Below are positions 46,178 to 54,853 of a stretch of 64,000 nt of DNA, one piece after another. The stretch lies in contig JARFTV010000021.1 of NCBI GenBank assembly GCA_029289325.1, positions 1 to 64,000 of the forward strand. The letters run 5' to 3'. Each line of letters begins with the position of its first letter. Position 1 is the first letter of the stretch. The translations under genes were made by a program, and so were the position numbers. The DNA comes from Alphaproteobacteria bacterium (GTDB lineage: Bacteria > Pseudomonadota > Alphaproteobacteria > Rhodobacterales > Rhodobacteraceae). The notes under the pieces are model-generated. The model was not told the DNA's origin. It was given only the letters and a program-made list of their open reading frames with translations, and searched no databases.

Positions 46178-47965
46178 TCAGCTCGGCAGGACGAAGAACC
46201 AGTTGGCCCAAAGGACGACCGCCGCCCCCAGGATCAGCGCCAGGTAGGGCAGGACCCCAGCCTTGCGTTCCCCCAACTCGCCGTAGGGCAGGCCCAGGTC
46301 GTCATAGGCCTCTTTCGGGAACTTGCCGCCGTCCACGACGTAGTGGCGGTACCAGAACACGGGGAAGATGAGGGCGGCGAAGATCAGCCCCGACCACAGC
46401 GCATTCTCATAGCCCCAGACCTTGGCACCCGCGCCCAGGAACAGGGCGTTGACGAAGGCGAGGAAGGTGTTGAACCCGATCAACAGCGTCGGCGCCTTCC
46501 ACGGCCGCTCCATATGGGCACTGTCGATGCGGTGGATCCAGCCGGCGTTCAGGTTCAGGAAGTTGAACAGAATGTAACCGACGTTCGAGATCGCGAGCAC
46601 ATAGAAATTCCCGCCCGCATCCGACGCCAGTGCCAGCAGGAACACGTTGAAGGCCACATCCGTCCACATCGCCCGCCGCGGCGCGCCATGCTCGTTCACC
46701 GTACCCAGGAACTTGGGCAGCCAGCCATCGCGCGAGCCTTGGTAAAGCGTGCGCGACGAACCGGCCATCGCCGTCATGATGGCCAGGAACAGGGCAATGA
46801 TCATCAGGATCACGAAGATCTGCGTGATCACCGGACCACCGCCGATCATGTTGCCGAGAGCTTCGCCAACGCCGGTCCCCTCGACGATGCCGGGATCCTG
46901 CATCCCGACTTCGCCCAGCACGCCCTGGAACGAGAACGGGATCAGGAAGAAGAACACCATGCACAGGAGACCCGAGTAGAAGATCGCCCGGAAGGTGTCG
47001 CGCTTGGGGTCCTTCAGCTCGCGGGTGTAGCAGACCGCGGTCTCGAAGCCATAGGTGGACCAGGCCGCGATATACATGCCGCCGAGGAACAGGGTCCAGC
47101 CGCCGATGTTCCACTCACCGCTTTCCCCGGCGTTGGGCGGGACGATGTCGGTGACATTCATCCAGTTGATCGAGCCGGTCAGGATCGGCACCAAGCCCAC
47201 CAGCAACAGCGGAATCAGCACGATGATCGCCAGCCACTTCTGCGCAGAGGCGGTCGAGGCGATGCCCCGCTCCTGGATCGCCAGGATGATCAGCATCAGC
47301 GCCACCCCGATGATGAAGGTGGAGTTGAAGTGCAGCGTGCCAAGGCCGGGGACGGTCAGGGCAAAGGCCTCGTAGACCCGGAACCAGGGCGTCAGCGCGG
47401 AAACCCCGTCCGCCGCCGCGACCGCCTGGATCGCCTGCTCGGCCGTGACCCCGGCATTCGCGGCCATGTAGTCGACGACCGAGCTTGTCTCGGCCGTATA
47501 GCTGGCAATGTTCGCCGCCACCCAGTCCAGCACCGGCTGGCTTTCGGCCAGGGGAATCGGGAACAGCGCGTTCAGGATGTAGCCCGCCGCGATGGCGCAG
47601 CCCAGCGACAGCACCGGCGACCAGGCGAACCAGTTACACCAGACCGACAAGGGCGCGATCAGCTTGCCATAGCGCAGCCATGCGGTCGCACCATAGACGC
47701 TGGTCCCGCCCGACTTGTTGCCGAACATCCCCGCCATCTCGGCGTAGGTGAAGCTCTGCGAGAAGCCCATCAGCATCGACAGCATCCAGACCACGAAGGC
47801 ATATTGCCCCACGGTCCCCGCGATCCCGCCGATGGAGAACAGCACCAGCGGCGGCACGCCTGCCGCGACCCAGAAGGCCCCCTTCCAGCTGAGCGCCCGG
47901 ACCATCTGGCCCGAGCCGGGCCCAGGCGCGGCGGCCAGCGCACTTCCTCCGATTTCAGTCGTCAT
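46178..47965 (-). CDS. APC superfamily permease with a long extra loop
   Basis: 595 aa, about twelve membrane helices, longer than most APC carriers (450-500 aa). Family landmarks: FSIGGIAGTVGQYAFVVW, SFTYAEMAGMFGNKSGGTSVYG, YGFETAVCYTRELKDPKRDT and GSSRTLYQGSRDGWLP. Between helices near residues 137-212 is a hydrophilic, helical insertion (ESQPVLDWVAANIASYTAET and following). Inner membrane. Its place between dmm and tmm suggests uptake of a methylated amine, TMAO or a related amine. Substrate not provable from sequence. Confidence 0.82.
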   Translation of the reverse strand: MTTEIGGSALAAAPGPGSGQMVRALSWKGAFWVAAGVPPLVLFSIGGIAGTVGQYAFVVWMLSMLMGFSQSFTYAEMAGMFGNKSGGTSVYGATAWLRYGKLIAPLSVWCNWFAWSPVLSLGCAIAAGYILNALFPIPLAESQPVLDWVAANIASYTAETSSVVDYMAANAGVTAEQAIQAVAAADGVSALTPWFRVYEAFALTVPGLGTLHFNSTFIIGVALMLIILAIQERGIASTASAQKWLAIIVLIPLLLVGLVPILTGSINWMNVTDIVPPNAGESGEWNIGGWTLFLGGMYIAAWSTYGFETAVCYTRELKDPKRDTFRAIFYSGLLCMVFFFLIPFSFQGVLGEVGMQDPGIVEGTGVGEALGNMIGGGPVITQIFVILMIIALFLAIMTAMAGSSRTLYQGSRDGWLPKFLGTVNEHGAPRRAMWTDVAFNVFLLALASDAGGNFYVLAISNVGYILFNFLNLNAGWIHRIDSAHMERPWKAPTLLIGFNTFLAFVNALFLGAGAKVWGYENALWSGLIFAALIFPVFWYRHYVVDGGKFPKEAYDDLGLPYGELGERKAGVLPYLALILGAAVVLWANWFFVLPS

Positions 47966-48315
47966 TTCCTACTCCTGTTGCCGTGCGCGGTAGTCGCGGA
48001 GGCTGCCCCCGTGGCGCCGTTCCGCCCGCGATCTCATTTCCTGTTGTGATGTGGCCTCAGCCTGCGCGGCGCGGGGGCGGCTGGGGCAATTTGCGCTGCT
48101 GCGCCTCACGGCGTTGCCGTCGGCGTGGCGCCGAGCGGCAAAATGCACAGGGATGGCCGCTCTGGACTGAAACCTTGCGGAAAGCAGGCCGCGCGGCGAC
48201 AGGCCAGGTCATGGGCAGGGACTCTGCAAGGCCATTCGGATCCTCTTTCAGCGGGCTCCGGTCCGGCACCCGAGGCGGCAAAAGCCGCGCCCGGATGCCG
48301 GGATAATGTCGCCGC
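47966..48315. other. 350-bp gap with a large hairpin
   Basis: No credible gene. At 48263-48302, just after the Amt-family stop, a near-perfect 17-bp stem (CCGGCACCCGAGGCGGC against GCCGCGCCCGGATGCCGG) has an AAAA loop but no T-tract. It may be an mRNA-stabilising or Rho-assisted end. The remainder is upstream sequence for the APC gene without an obvious promoter. Confidence 0.5.
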
Positions 48316-49686
48316 TCAGGCGCGGTTCAGGTCTTCCTTGGTGACGACATCGGTCTCGACGCCCCAGCGCAGGCTGTCGAGCCCTTCGGCCATGTCCTCA
48401 TCCGAGACACGCAGGCCGATCGTCGCCTTCAGCACCAGCGCCGTGACAAGCGCGGTCGCAACACCGGCGCCGATGCAGACGACGATCCCGACAAGCTGCA
48501 TCGTCAGCCCGATCTGGCCATGCTGGAAGGCATAGGCGCCCTCCTCGATCCCGACATATCCCCCACGGGCCGTGCCGGACTTGAACAGACCCAGCATGAT
48601 CAGCCCATAGCTGCCAGCGCCAATGAACAGCGGCGTCAGCTTGTGCTCGTCGAACTTGCGCTTGAAGGTGAACTCATAGACCAGCCAGGCCACCACAGGC
48701 GCGCCCAGGGATACCAAGAACATCTGCCAGGGCATGTAAACGTCAAAGCCTGACGCGCCCGAGACATAGCCCGCCAGCGGCCCCAGCAGCAGATAGGCGT
48801 ATTTCCGGGTGGCATAGGCGATGATCATGCCCGAAACCGCGCCTCCGGCCCAGGCCAGAGCATAGTTGTTCAGCGCCACACCCACGCTGGTCGTGGCCAT
48901 GGTGACCGAAACCGCCAGAGCCTCGGGATCGACGAAGAACAGACAGGACATGATGATCATCGGCAGTCCCGCGAAGATCGTCATGAGACCCGTCGCCGCC
49001 AGCCCGATCGAGGGCGCGTAATAGCCCGGCACCCGCGGATGCGCCTCAAAGACGCCGGGGCGCGACGGCAGCATGTTGACCATGACCAGCGCCATGCCGG
49101 CCGGGAACATGTAGACGAAGCCCACGCCGAAGAAATCATGGAAGCCCGCGTTGGTCAGCGGCCCGACCGAACCCCAGGTCACCCAGCTCAGCACCGAGGA
49201 AGCCACGGCGGCAACGATGGAGAATGCATAGTAGGCCGAGGCCTTCATCCGCTCGGACACCGCGAAATGGAACAGGATGTTCACGATCCCGGCGAAGCAG
49301 GCCAGGAAGAAGACGAAGATCTGGAACGAATTCAGCCCCGGGAAGACCGCAGGATCCACGTCCTGCGCACGGGCATTCATCATCGCGCCGCCGATCCACC
49401 AGTCATTCAGGCTGTCCATCATGGTCGCGTCGACCATGATGTAGTACTGCCCCGCCCAGAAGCCGAAGCCGATGATGTAATACACGGTGAAGCCGAGGAA
49501 GAACCCCATCACCTTCTCGATGGTCGAGTTGAAGAGACTTTTCCGCCTCGTGGTGCCCGCGTCGATCAGCAACAGGCCGACGACCACAAGGATCGCTCCG
49601 ACCGTGCCCGAGGCATAGACGACATTCTGCACAAGCGAGTTCAGACTCACCTGCTCCGCGTAGAAGGCGATGCTTCCGCTTTCCAT
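48316..49686 (-). CDS. Divergent Amt-family transporter lacking the twin-histidine pore residues
   Basis: 456 aa, about eleven membrane helices. Amt relationship is seen in GLLLIDAGTTRRKSLFNS (Amt signature region), GFHDFFGVGFVYMFPAGMAL (equivalent of DFAGGTVVHINAA) and the C-terminal GLRVSDEDMAEGLD. By my alignment, the first pore His of AmtB becomes Tyr192 and the second becomes Ile355 (PLFIGAGSYG). The WFGFNAG motif is also gone. It probably moves something other than, or by a different mechanism than, ammonium. The location in the tmm-dmm cluster suggests methylated amines. Inner membrane. Confidence 0.8.
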   Translation of the reverse strand: MESGSIAFYAEQVSLNSLVQNVVYASGTVGAILVVVGLLLIDAGTTRRKSLFNSTIEKVMGFFLGFTVYYIIGFGFWAGQYYIMVDATMMDSLNDWWIGGAMMNARAQDVDPAVFPGLNSFQIFVFFLACFAGIVNILFHFAVSERMKASAYYAFSIVAAVASSVLSWVTWGSVGPLTNAGFHDFFGVGFVYMFPAGMALVMVNMLPSRPGVFEAHPRVPGYYAPSIGLAATGLMTIFAGLPMIIMSCLFFVDPEALAVSVTMATTSVGVALNNYALAWAGGAVSGMIIAYATRKYAYLLLGPLAGYVSGASGFDVYMPWQMFLVSLGAPVVAWLVYEFTFKRKFDEHKLTPLFIGAGSYGLIMLGLFKSGTARGGYVGIEEGAYAFQHGQIGLTMQLVGIVVCIGAGVATALVTALVLKATIGLRVSDEDMAEGLDSLRWGVETDVVTKEDLNRA

Positions 49687-49824
49687 GATATACTCCCAGT
49701 TCCCGTTTCTTGTCTTTCGGGACCCAGGCGCCCTTTGACGTCACTGGTTTCCCGCGGTGGCCTTTTTGGCCGCAGCGACAGATTGGCGCAGTTGACGCTG
49801 GTCACAAAGCATAATTTGCCTTGG

Positions 49825-49841
49825 AAGAAAGTTTTTTTCTT
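49825..49841. promoter_or_regulatory. AAGAAA/TTTCTT palindrome before the Amt-family gene
   Basis: AAGAAA-gtttt-TTTCTT, a perfect 6-5-6 inverted repeat about 140 bp upstream of the 49686 start. It shares AAGAAA-N-TTTT-TTTC with 56510-56526. Confidence 0.45.
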
Positions 49842-49920
49842 ACGAACGGAGAATCTGGCGCCAAATGCGCGGAATGCCCAGGAAACCGGCGGCTTCGTGA
49901 GCGGAAAAGGGGCGTGAGGC

Positions 49921-49944
49921 GGGCCCCGGCGCCAGCCGGGACCC
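49921..49944 (-). terminator. Hairpin after tmm
   Basis: GGGCCCCGGC and GCCGGGACCC pair over 10 bp with one wobble and a 4-nt loop, 17 bp beyond the tmm stop. There is no T-tract, so its strength as a terminator is uncertain. Confidence 0.45.
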
Positions 49945-49961
49945 GACAGGTGCTCTGGGTC

Positions 49962-51305
49962 TCAGTTCCGCAGGTAGCTTTCCATCGAATCCTCCAGCGC
50001 GTCCTTCCAAGGCGTGTGGTGGATCGGAGCCATCGTGCCGGTGATGACCGAACGATAGGCGTTGTTGCGGAAGGCCATGATGTCCTTCTTCTTGTGGTCC
50101 TTCCACTCGAAGAAGGCTTCGCAGGCGCCGTCCACGTCGAAGGACGGATAGTCCGTCTCGGCGATCAGCTCCTTCACATAGTCGCCCTGATAGTGGATCG
50201 CGTCATGGGCATCCTTGCCCGCATCCTCACCAGCCACCCGGTCCTCGACATCCTTCAGCAGCACGGCCTTGTCGGACGGAATCTGGATCTTGCCCATGAT
50301 CGCGTCACGCACCCACCAGGCCTGCGCGTCGAACATGTTGAAGGTGAACCACTGGTCCTGCATCCCGACATAGAACAGCTTGGGGTTGTGGACCCAGACC
50401 ACGCCCTTGTAGAGATCGGCCGTCGCCAGCCGGTTCGCCGTCTTCAGCCGCAGATCGTCCGGCAGGAACGGGAAGTGGTGCTTGTATCCGGTGCACAGGA
50501 TGATCGCGTCCACCTTCTTGGACGTGCCGTCCGCGAAATAGGCCGTAGTCTCGTCCACCCGCTCCAGCTTCGGCACTTCCTTCCAGTTGTCCGGCCATTT
50601 GAAACCCATCGGCGCGTTGCGGTAGGCCACGGTGATCGACTTCGCGCCATATTTCCAGCACTGCGACCCGATATCCTCGGCCGAGTAGCTGGAGCCCAGC
50701 AGAAGCAGGTCCTTGCCCGCAAATTCCCGCGCGTCGCGGAAGTCATGGGCATGCAGCACGCGGCCGTTGAACTTGTCGAAGCCGGGATATTCCGGGACGT
50801 TCGGCACGCTGAAGTGGCCCGAGGCCACGACGACATTGTCGAACTCCTCCTCATACATCCGGTCGGCCACCAGGTCATGCACCGTGACGGTGAAATTCCC
50901 TTTGTCCTCGTTGTACTTGACCATGCGGACCGTCGTGCAGAAGCGGATCCAGTCGCGCACGCCCGCCTTCTTCACCCGGCCCTCGATATAATCGAACAGG
51001 ACCGCGCGGGGCGGATAGCTGGCGATCTGCTTGCCGAAGTGCTCTTCAAAGGAATAGTCGGCGAATTCCAGACCTTCCTTCGGGCCGTTCGACCAGAGAT
51101 AGCGGTACATCGAGCAATGGACCGGCTCGCCATGCTCATCCAGGCCGGTGCGCCAGGTATAGTTCCACAGCCCCCCCCAGTTGGCCTGCTTCTCGAAACA
51201 CACGACCTCGGGGATATCCTCGCCCTTGGCCTTGGCCGACTGGAACGCGCGCAGCTGCGCCAGGCCGGACGGCCCCGCTCCGATGACGGCGACTCTTTTC
51301 TTCAT
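49962..51305 (-). CDS. tmm: Trimethylamine monooxygenase (bacterial FMO)
   Basis: 447 aa. Oxidises trimethylamine to TMAO with NADPH and FAD. FAD motif GAGPSG (9-14), FMO signature [11 protein letters not shown] (179-189; FxGxxxHxxxF/Y), NADPH motif [12 protein letters not shown] (about 202-213) and the C-terminal [13 protein letters not shown] segment typical of Tmm. Start ATG 51305 was chosen because GGAGGTAA lies just upstream; longer in-frame starts lack this. The neighbouring gmaS, mgs and dmm genes support Tmm over other FMOs. Confidence 0.92.
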   Translation of the reverse strand: MKKRVAVIGAGPSGLAQLRAFQSAKAKGEDIPEVVCFEKQANWGGLWNYTWRTGLDEHGEPVHCSMYRYLWSNGPKEGLEFADYSFEEHFGKQIASYPPRAVLFDYIEGRVKKAGVRDWIRFCTTVRMVKYNEDKGNFTVTVHDLVADRMYEEEFDNVVVASGHFSVPNVPEYPGFDKFNGRVLHAHDFRDAREFAGKDLLLLGSSYSAEDIGSQCWKYGAKSITVAYRNAPMGFKWPDNWKEVPKLERVDETTAYFADGTSKKVDAIILCTGYKHHFPFLPDDLRLKTANRLATADLYKGVVWVHNPKLFYVGMQDQWFTFNMFDAQAWWVRDAIMGKIQIPSDKAVLLKDVEDRVAGEDAGKDAHDAIHYQGDYVKELIAETDYPSFDVDGACEAFFEWKDHKKKDIMAFRNNAYRSVITGTMAPIHHTPWKDALEDSMESYLRN

Positions 51306-51363
51306 CTTTACCTCCGGATGTTGGGCTTCCCATGCGATGCTTGACGTCATCGTCTTGGGCAAA

Positions 51364-51393
51364 ACCCTAGAGGAGAAGTTGCGCGTGTGTCAA
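51364..51393 (-). promoter_or_regulatory. Possible sigma70-type promoter of tmm
   Basis: TTGACA (complement of 51388-51393) is followed after 18 nt by TAGGGT (complement of 51364-51369), giving a leader of about 50 nt. The -35 is perfect and the -10 weak, so an activator would be expected. Confidence 0.35.
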
Positions 51394-51421
51394 ATCTTCT
51401 TCCCACGGGTGAAATGAAGAA

Positions 51422-51447
51422 GCCCCGGAAGTTTGCACTTCCGGGGC
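51422..51447 (-). terminator. Terminator after the UspA gene
   Basis: An 11-bp perfect stem (GCCCCGGAAGT and its complement, 4-nt loop) between the usp stop and the tmm promoter. On the minus strand it is followed by TTCTTCATTTC. Confidence 0.7.
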
Positions 51448-51487
51448 CGATTCACAACTTTCGCACGAAATACTGGCAGATCGCCCG

Positions 51488-51901
51488 CTATCGGGCAACG
51501 GTCACCGAACATCCCGCCTGACCGGCAACTTCCGTGGCGACCGAGCCAAGCACCAGCCGCTTCACTCCGCGCTTGTCGCCGGTGCCCATGACGATCTGGT
51601 CGGCGGCGATTTCTTCGGCATAGGTGATGATCGCGGTGCCGGCCTCGCGCGCAATCAGGACGGCGGTCGACAGGTTCGTTGCACCTGCGGACCTGGCCTT
51701 CTCGGCCGCCGCTGCCAGCACCGCCTCGGCCTCTTCATCGGTCCAATGGTTGATGGTCGGCCCCCGCGCGCCACCGATGGCAAGGTTCACGGTGCAGATC
51801 GTCAGATGCGCCCCGGTCAGCTTTGCAAGTTCCGCCGCGTGCTTCAGGCCGGTCTCGGCATGGTCGGTGCCATCCACCGGGCAAAGGATCTTCCTCGTCA
51901 T
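51488..51901 (-). CDS. Universal stress protein (UspA family)
   Basis: 137 aa single Usp domain: KILCPVDGTDHAETGLKHA at the start, and the ATP-binding GTGDKRGVKRLVLGSVATEV near the C-terminus (G-2x-G-9x-G-S/T pattern). Cytoplasmic nucleotide-binding protein. It lies between two hairpin terminators, gmaS before it and tmm after it, so it appears to be a separate transcript within the methylated-amine island. Role there unknown. Confidence 0.9.
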   Translation of the reverse strand: MTRKILCPVDGTDHAETGLKHAAELAKLTGAHLTICTVNLAIGGARGPTINHWTDEEAEAVLAAAAEKARSAGATNLSTAVLIAREAGTAIITYAEEIAADQIVMGTGDKRGVKRLVLGSVATEVAGQAGCSVTVAR

Positions 51902-51990
51902 TACCTGTCACCCCTCTTTGATTGCACACAAAGGAAACAACATTCCGCCCGTGCGCGCCTTGACCTGAGTCAACAACGTTTCCCGATATG

Positions 51991-52020
51991 AAAAACAGGA
52001 CCCCGGATTGCTCCGGGGCC
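51991..52020 (-). terminator. Rho-independent terminator of gmaS
   Basis: On the minus strand CCCCGGA-gcaa-TCCGGGG is followed by TCCTGTTTTTC. It lies about 140 nt past the gmaS stop and before usp. Confidence 0.7.
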
Positions 52021-52154
52021 AGTTGGGGGTCAGCTCAGGGGACTTCGGGCGCACTCGCCCATCATGGCCCGGAAGGCAGTGGCTTCCGGGTCAAGATTCC
52101 TGGATTCTTGTTGCAGCGGCCCCAGGACCCGGAGCCGCAAGTCTGTTCACCGTG

Positions 52155-53462
52155 TCAGATGTCCAGCGTGTTCTGGGTTTCCCAGGCCGAGAAGTGGCTG
52201 CAATAGTCGTTCCACTCCTTGTGCTTGAGCTTCAGATAGGCGGACGAGAATTCCTCGCCCATCATCGCCTTCAGGGTCTTGTCCTTGTCGAACTCGCGCA
52301 GCGCGTCCAGCAGGTTCAAGGGCAGCTTCGGCGCGTTCTTCACCGTATGGCCCATCTGGTACATGTCGATATCGTAGCGACGGCCCGGATCTGCCTTGGT
52401 GCGGACCCCGTCCAGACCGGCTGCGAGGATCACCGCCTGCATCAGGTAGGGGTTTGCCGCGCCGTCGGGCAGGCGCAGCTCGAACCGACCCGGACCCGGC
52501 ACGCGGACCATGTGGGTCCGGTTGTTGCCGGTCCAGGTCACCGTGTTCGGTGCCCAGGTCGCGCCCGAGGACGTGCGCGGCGCGTTGATCCGCTTGTAGC
52601 TGTTGACCGTCGGGTTGCAGATCGCCGCCAGTGCGCTGGCATGCTTCATGATCCCGCCCAGGAAATGCCGGCCCTGGTCGGACAGCGACAGCTCTTTCGA
52701 CGGGTCCGAGAAGGCGTTCTTCGTCCCATCCAGCGTCCAGACCGAGATATGCGCGTGGCAACCCGAGCCGGTCAGACCCTTGAACGGCTTCGGCATGAAG
52801 GTCGCCCGCAGGCCGTGCTTTTCCGCAATCGACTTCATCATGAACTTGAAGAAGCTGTGCTTGTCGGCCGTGGCCAGCACATCGTCGTACTTCCAGTTCA
52901 TCTCATACTGGCCGGTCGCGTCCTCGTGGTCGTTCTGGTAGGCCTCCCAGCCCAGATCGAGCATGTAGTCGCAAACCTCGGCGATGCAGTCATACTGCCG
53001 CATCATCGCCTGCTGGTCGTAGCAGGGCTTCTCGGCGTTGTCGTAGGGGTCTGCGATCTTGTCGCCCTGCGGGGTCAGAAGGAAGAACTCCGGCTCCACC
53101 CCCGTCTTGACGCGCAGGCCATCCTTCGCCGCCTCATCGACCAGCCGACGCAGCACATTGCGCGGGGCCTGGGCAAGGGGCTGCTCTTCCATCACGCAGT
53201 TCGAGGCGACCCAGGCCACCTCTTTCTTCCAGGGCAACTGGATCGCCGCCTCGGGATCGGGCACCGCCATCATGTCGGGGTGCGCCGGGGTCAGGTCCAG
53301 CCAGGTCGCAAAGCCCGCGAAGCCGGCACCATCCACCGCCATGTCGTTGATCGCTTGCGTGGGCACAAGTTTTGCCCGCTGGCCACCGAAAAGGTCGGTG
53401 TAGGAAACCATGAAATACTTGACGCCTTTTTCCTTTGCCCAGTTGGCAAGGTCCTTAGCCAT
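52155..53462 (-). CDS. gmaS: Gamma-glutamylmethylamide synthetase (type III glutamine-synthetase-like)
   Basis: 435 aa. ATP-dependent ligation of methylamine to glutamate, the entry step of the N-methylglutamate pathway. GS fold markers: VEPEFFLL (metal site), GSGCHAHISVW, NPTVNSYKRINAP (ATP/glutamate region) and RFELRLPDGAANPYL. ATG 53462 follows AGGGAG. The gene comes after mgsABC, separated by a hairpin at the mgsC stop. Context makes GmaS more likely than glutamine synthetase III or glutamate-putrescine ligase. Confidence 0.92.
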   Translation of the reverse strand: MAKDLANWAKEKGVKYFMVSYTDLFGGQRAKLVPTQAINDMAVDGAGFAGFATWLDLTPAHPDMMAVPDPEAAIQLPWKKEVAWVASNCVMEEQPLAQAPRNVLRRLVDEAAKDGLRVKTGVEPEFFLLTPQGDKIADPYDNAEKPCYDQQAMMRQYDCIAEVCDYMLDLGWEAYQNDHEDATGQYEMNWKYDDVLATADKHSFFKFMMKSIAEKHGLRATFMPKPFKGLTGSGCHAHISVWTLDGTKNAFSDPSKELSLSDQGRHFLGGIMKHASALAAICNPTVNSYKRINAPRTSSGATWAPNTVTWTGNNRTHMVRVPGPGRFELRLPDGAANPYLMQAVILAAGLDGVRTKADPGRRYDIDMYQMGHTVKNAPKLPLNLLDALREFDKDKTLKAMMGEEFSSAYLKLKHKEWNDYCSHFSAWETQNTLDI

Positions 53463-53506
53463 CACTGTAACTCCCTGAGTCTTTTCTTGTGTGTTTGAGA
53501 GGGGGA

Positions 53507-53530
53507 AACGGCGGCTTAAAAGCCGCCGTT
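53507..53530 (-). promoter_or_regulatory. Perfect hairpin spanning the mgsC stop codon
   Basis: AACGGCGGCTT and its exact complement with 2 nt between, enclosing the TAA of mgsC. On the minus strand it is followed by TCCCCCTC. It may attenuate or process the mgsABC-gmaS mRNA. Confidence 0.55.
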
Positions 53531-54844
53531 CCGTCCCGGTATCCAGTTGGTGCCAGCCAGCGGAACCCCCGCCATCGCCGCCGCCTCGATGGTCAGCGAG
53601 CACAGATCCTCGGGTTCCAGGTTGTGCAGGTGATTCTTGCCACAGGCCCGCGCGATTGTCTGCGCCTCCAGTGTCATCACCTTGAGATAGTTCTTCAGGC
53701 GACGGCCACCCAGCACCGGATCGAAGCGCTTGAAGAGCTCCGGGTCCTGCGTGGTGATCCCGGCCGGGTCCCGGCCCTCATGCCAGTCGTCATAGGCATC
53801 CGCCGTGGTGCCAAGCTTCTGGTATTCCTCTTCGTAGGCCGGATCGTTGTCGCCAAGCGCGATCAGCGCCGCGGTCCCGATCGCCACCGCATCGGCGCCC
53901 AGAGCCATGGCCTTGGCCACGTCCGCGCCGGTACGGATACCACCCGAGACGATCAGCTGCACCTTCCGGTGCATCCCGAGGTCCTGCAGCGCCTTCACCG
54001 CCTGCGGGATACAGGCCAGGATCGGCATCCCGACATGCTCGATGAACACGTCCTGCGTCGCCGCCGTGCCGCCCTGCATGCCGTCCAGCACCACCACATC
54101 CGCGCCGGCCTTCACCGCCAGGGCGGTGTCATAGTAGGGGCGTGCGCCGCCAACCTTGACGTAGATCGGCTTTTCCCAATCGGTGATCTCGCGCAGCTCC
54201 ATGATCTTGATTTCCAGATCATCGGGGCCGGTCCAGTCCGGGTGACGGCAAGCCGAGCGCTGGTCGATCCCCTTGGGCAGGTTGCGCATCATCGCCACGC
54301 GGTCGCTGATCTTCTGGCCCAGAAGCATCCCGCCGCCGCCCGGCTTCGCGCCCTGGCCGACCACGACCTCGATCGCATCGGCGCGGCGCAGGTCATCGGG
54401 GTTCATCCCGTACCGGCTGGGCAGGTATTGATAGACCAGCGTCTTGGAGTGTCCGCGCTCTTCCTCGGTCATCCCGCCGTCGCCGGTGGTGGTCGAGGTT
54501 CCGGCTTCCGTTGCTCCACGGCCCAGGGCTTCCTTCGCCGGGCCGGAGAGCGCGCCAAAGCTCATCCCTGCGATGGTGATCGGGATGTCCAGGTGGATCG
54601 GCTTCTTGGCGAAACGGGTGCCAAGCCAGACATCCGTCGCACATTTCTCGCGGTAGCCTTCCAGCGGATAGCGGCTGATCGAGGCGCCAAGGAACAGCAG
54701 GTCATCGAAATGCGGCAGGTGCCGCTTCGTGCCGCCGCCGCGGATGTCGTAGATGCCAGAGGCTGCCGCGCGGCGGATCTCGGCGTTGATCGCCGGCGTG
54801 AAGGTGGCCGAGTAGCGGGGCGGGGTTTTCGGGAATTCGGTCAT
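53516..54844 (-). CDS. mgsC: N-methylglutamate synthase, FMN-binding glutamate-synthase-like subunit
   Basis: 442 aa, the FMN-binding domain of glutamate synthase as a separate protein. Markers: ITIAGMSFGALSGPAKEALGRGA, GQGAKPGGGGMLLGQKIS, IYVKVGGARPYYDTALAV, VVVLDGMQGGTAATQD and IVSGGIRTGADVAKAMALGA (read in parts). With MgsA and MgsB it converts gamma-glutamylmethylamide or methylamine plus glutamate to N-methylglutamate. Ends 53 bp before gmaS. Confidence 0.9.
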   Translation of the reverse strand: MTEFPKTPPRYSATFTPAINAEIRRAAASGIYDIRGGGTKRHLPHFDDLLFLGASISRYPLEGYREKCATDVWLGTRFAKKPIHLDIPITIAGMSFGALSGPAKEALGRGATEAGTSTTTGDGGMTEEERGHSKTLVYQYLPSRYGMNPDDLRRADAIEVVVGQGAKPGGGGMLLGQKISDRVAMMRNLPKGIDQRSACRHPDWTGPDDLEIKIMELREITDWEKPIYVKVGGARPYYDTALAVKAGADVVVLDGMQGGTAATQDVFIEHVGMPILACIPQAVKALQDLGMHRKVQLIVSGGIRTGADVAKAMALGADAVAIGTAALIALGDNDPAYEEEYQKLGTTADAYDDWHEGRDPAGITTQDPELFKRFDPVLGGRRLKNYLKVMTLEAQTIARACGKNHLHNLEPEDLCSLTIEAAAMAGVPLAGTNWIPGRNGGF

Positions 54845-54853
54845 TCCATTGCC

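Noticed and set aside
45992-48049. 685-codon plus-strand open frame opposite the APC permease
   Set aside because: Shadow frame of a membrane-protein gene; no hydrophobic helices or family motifs.
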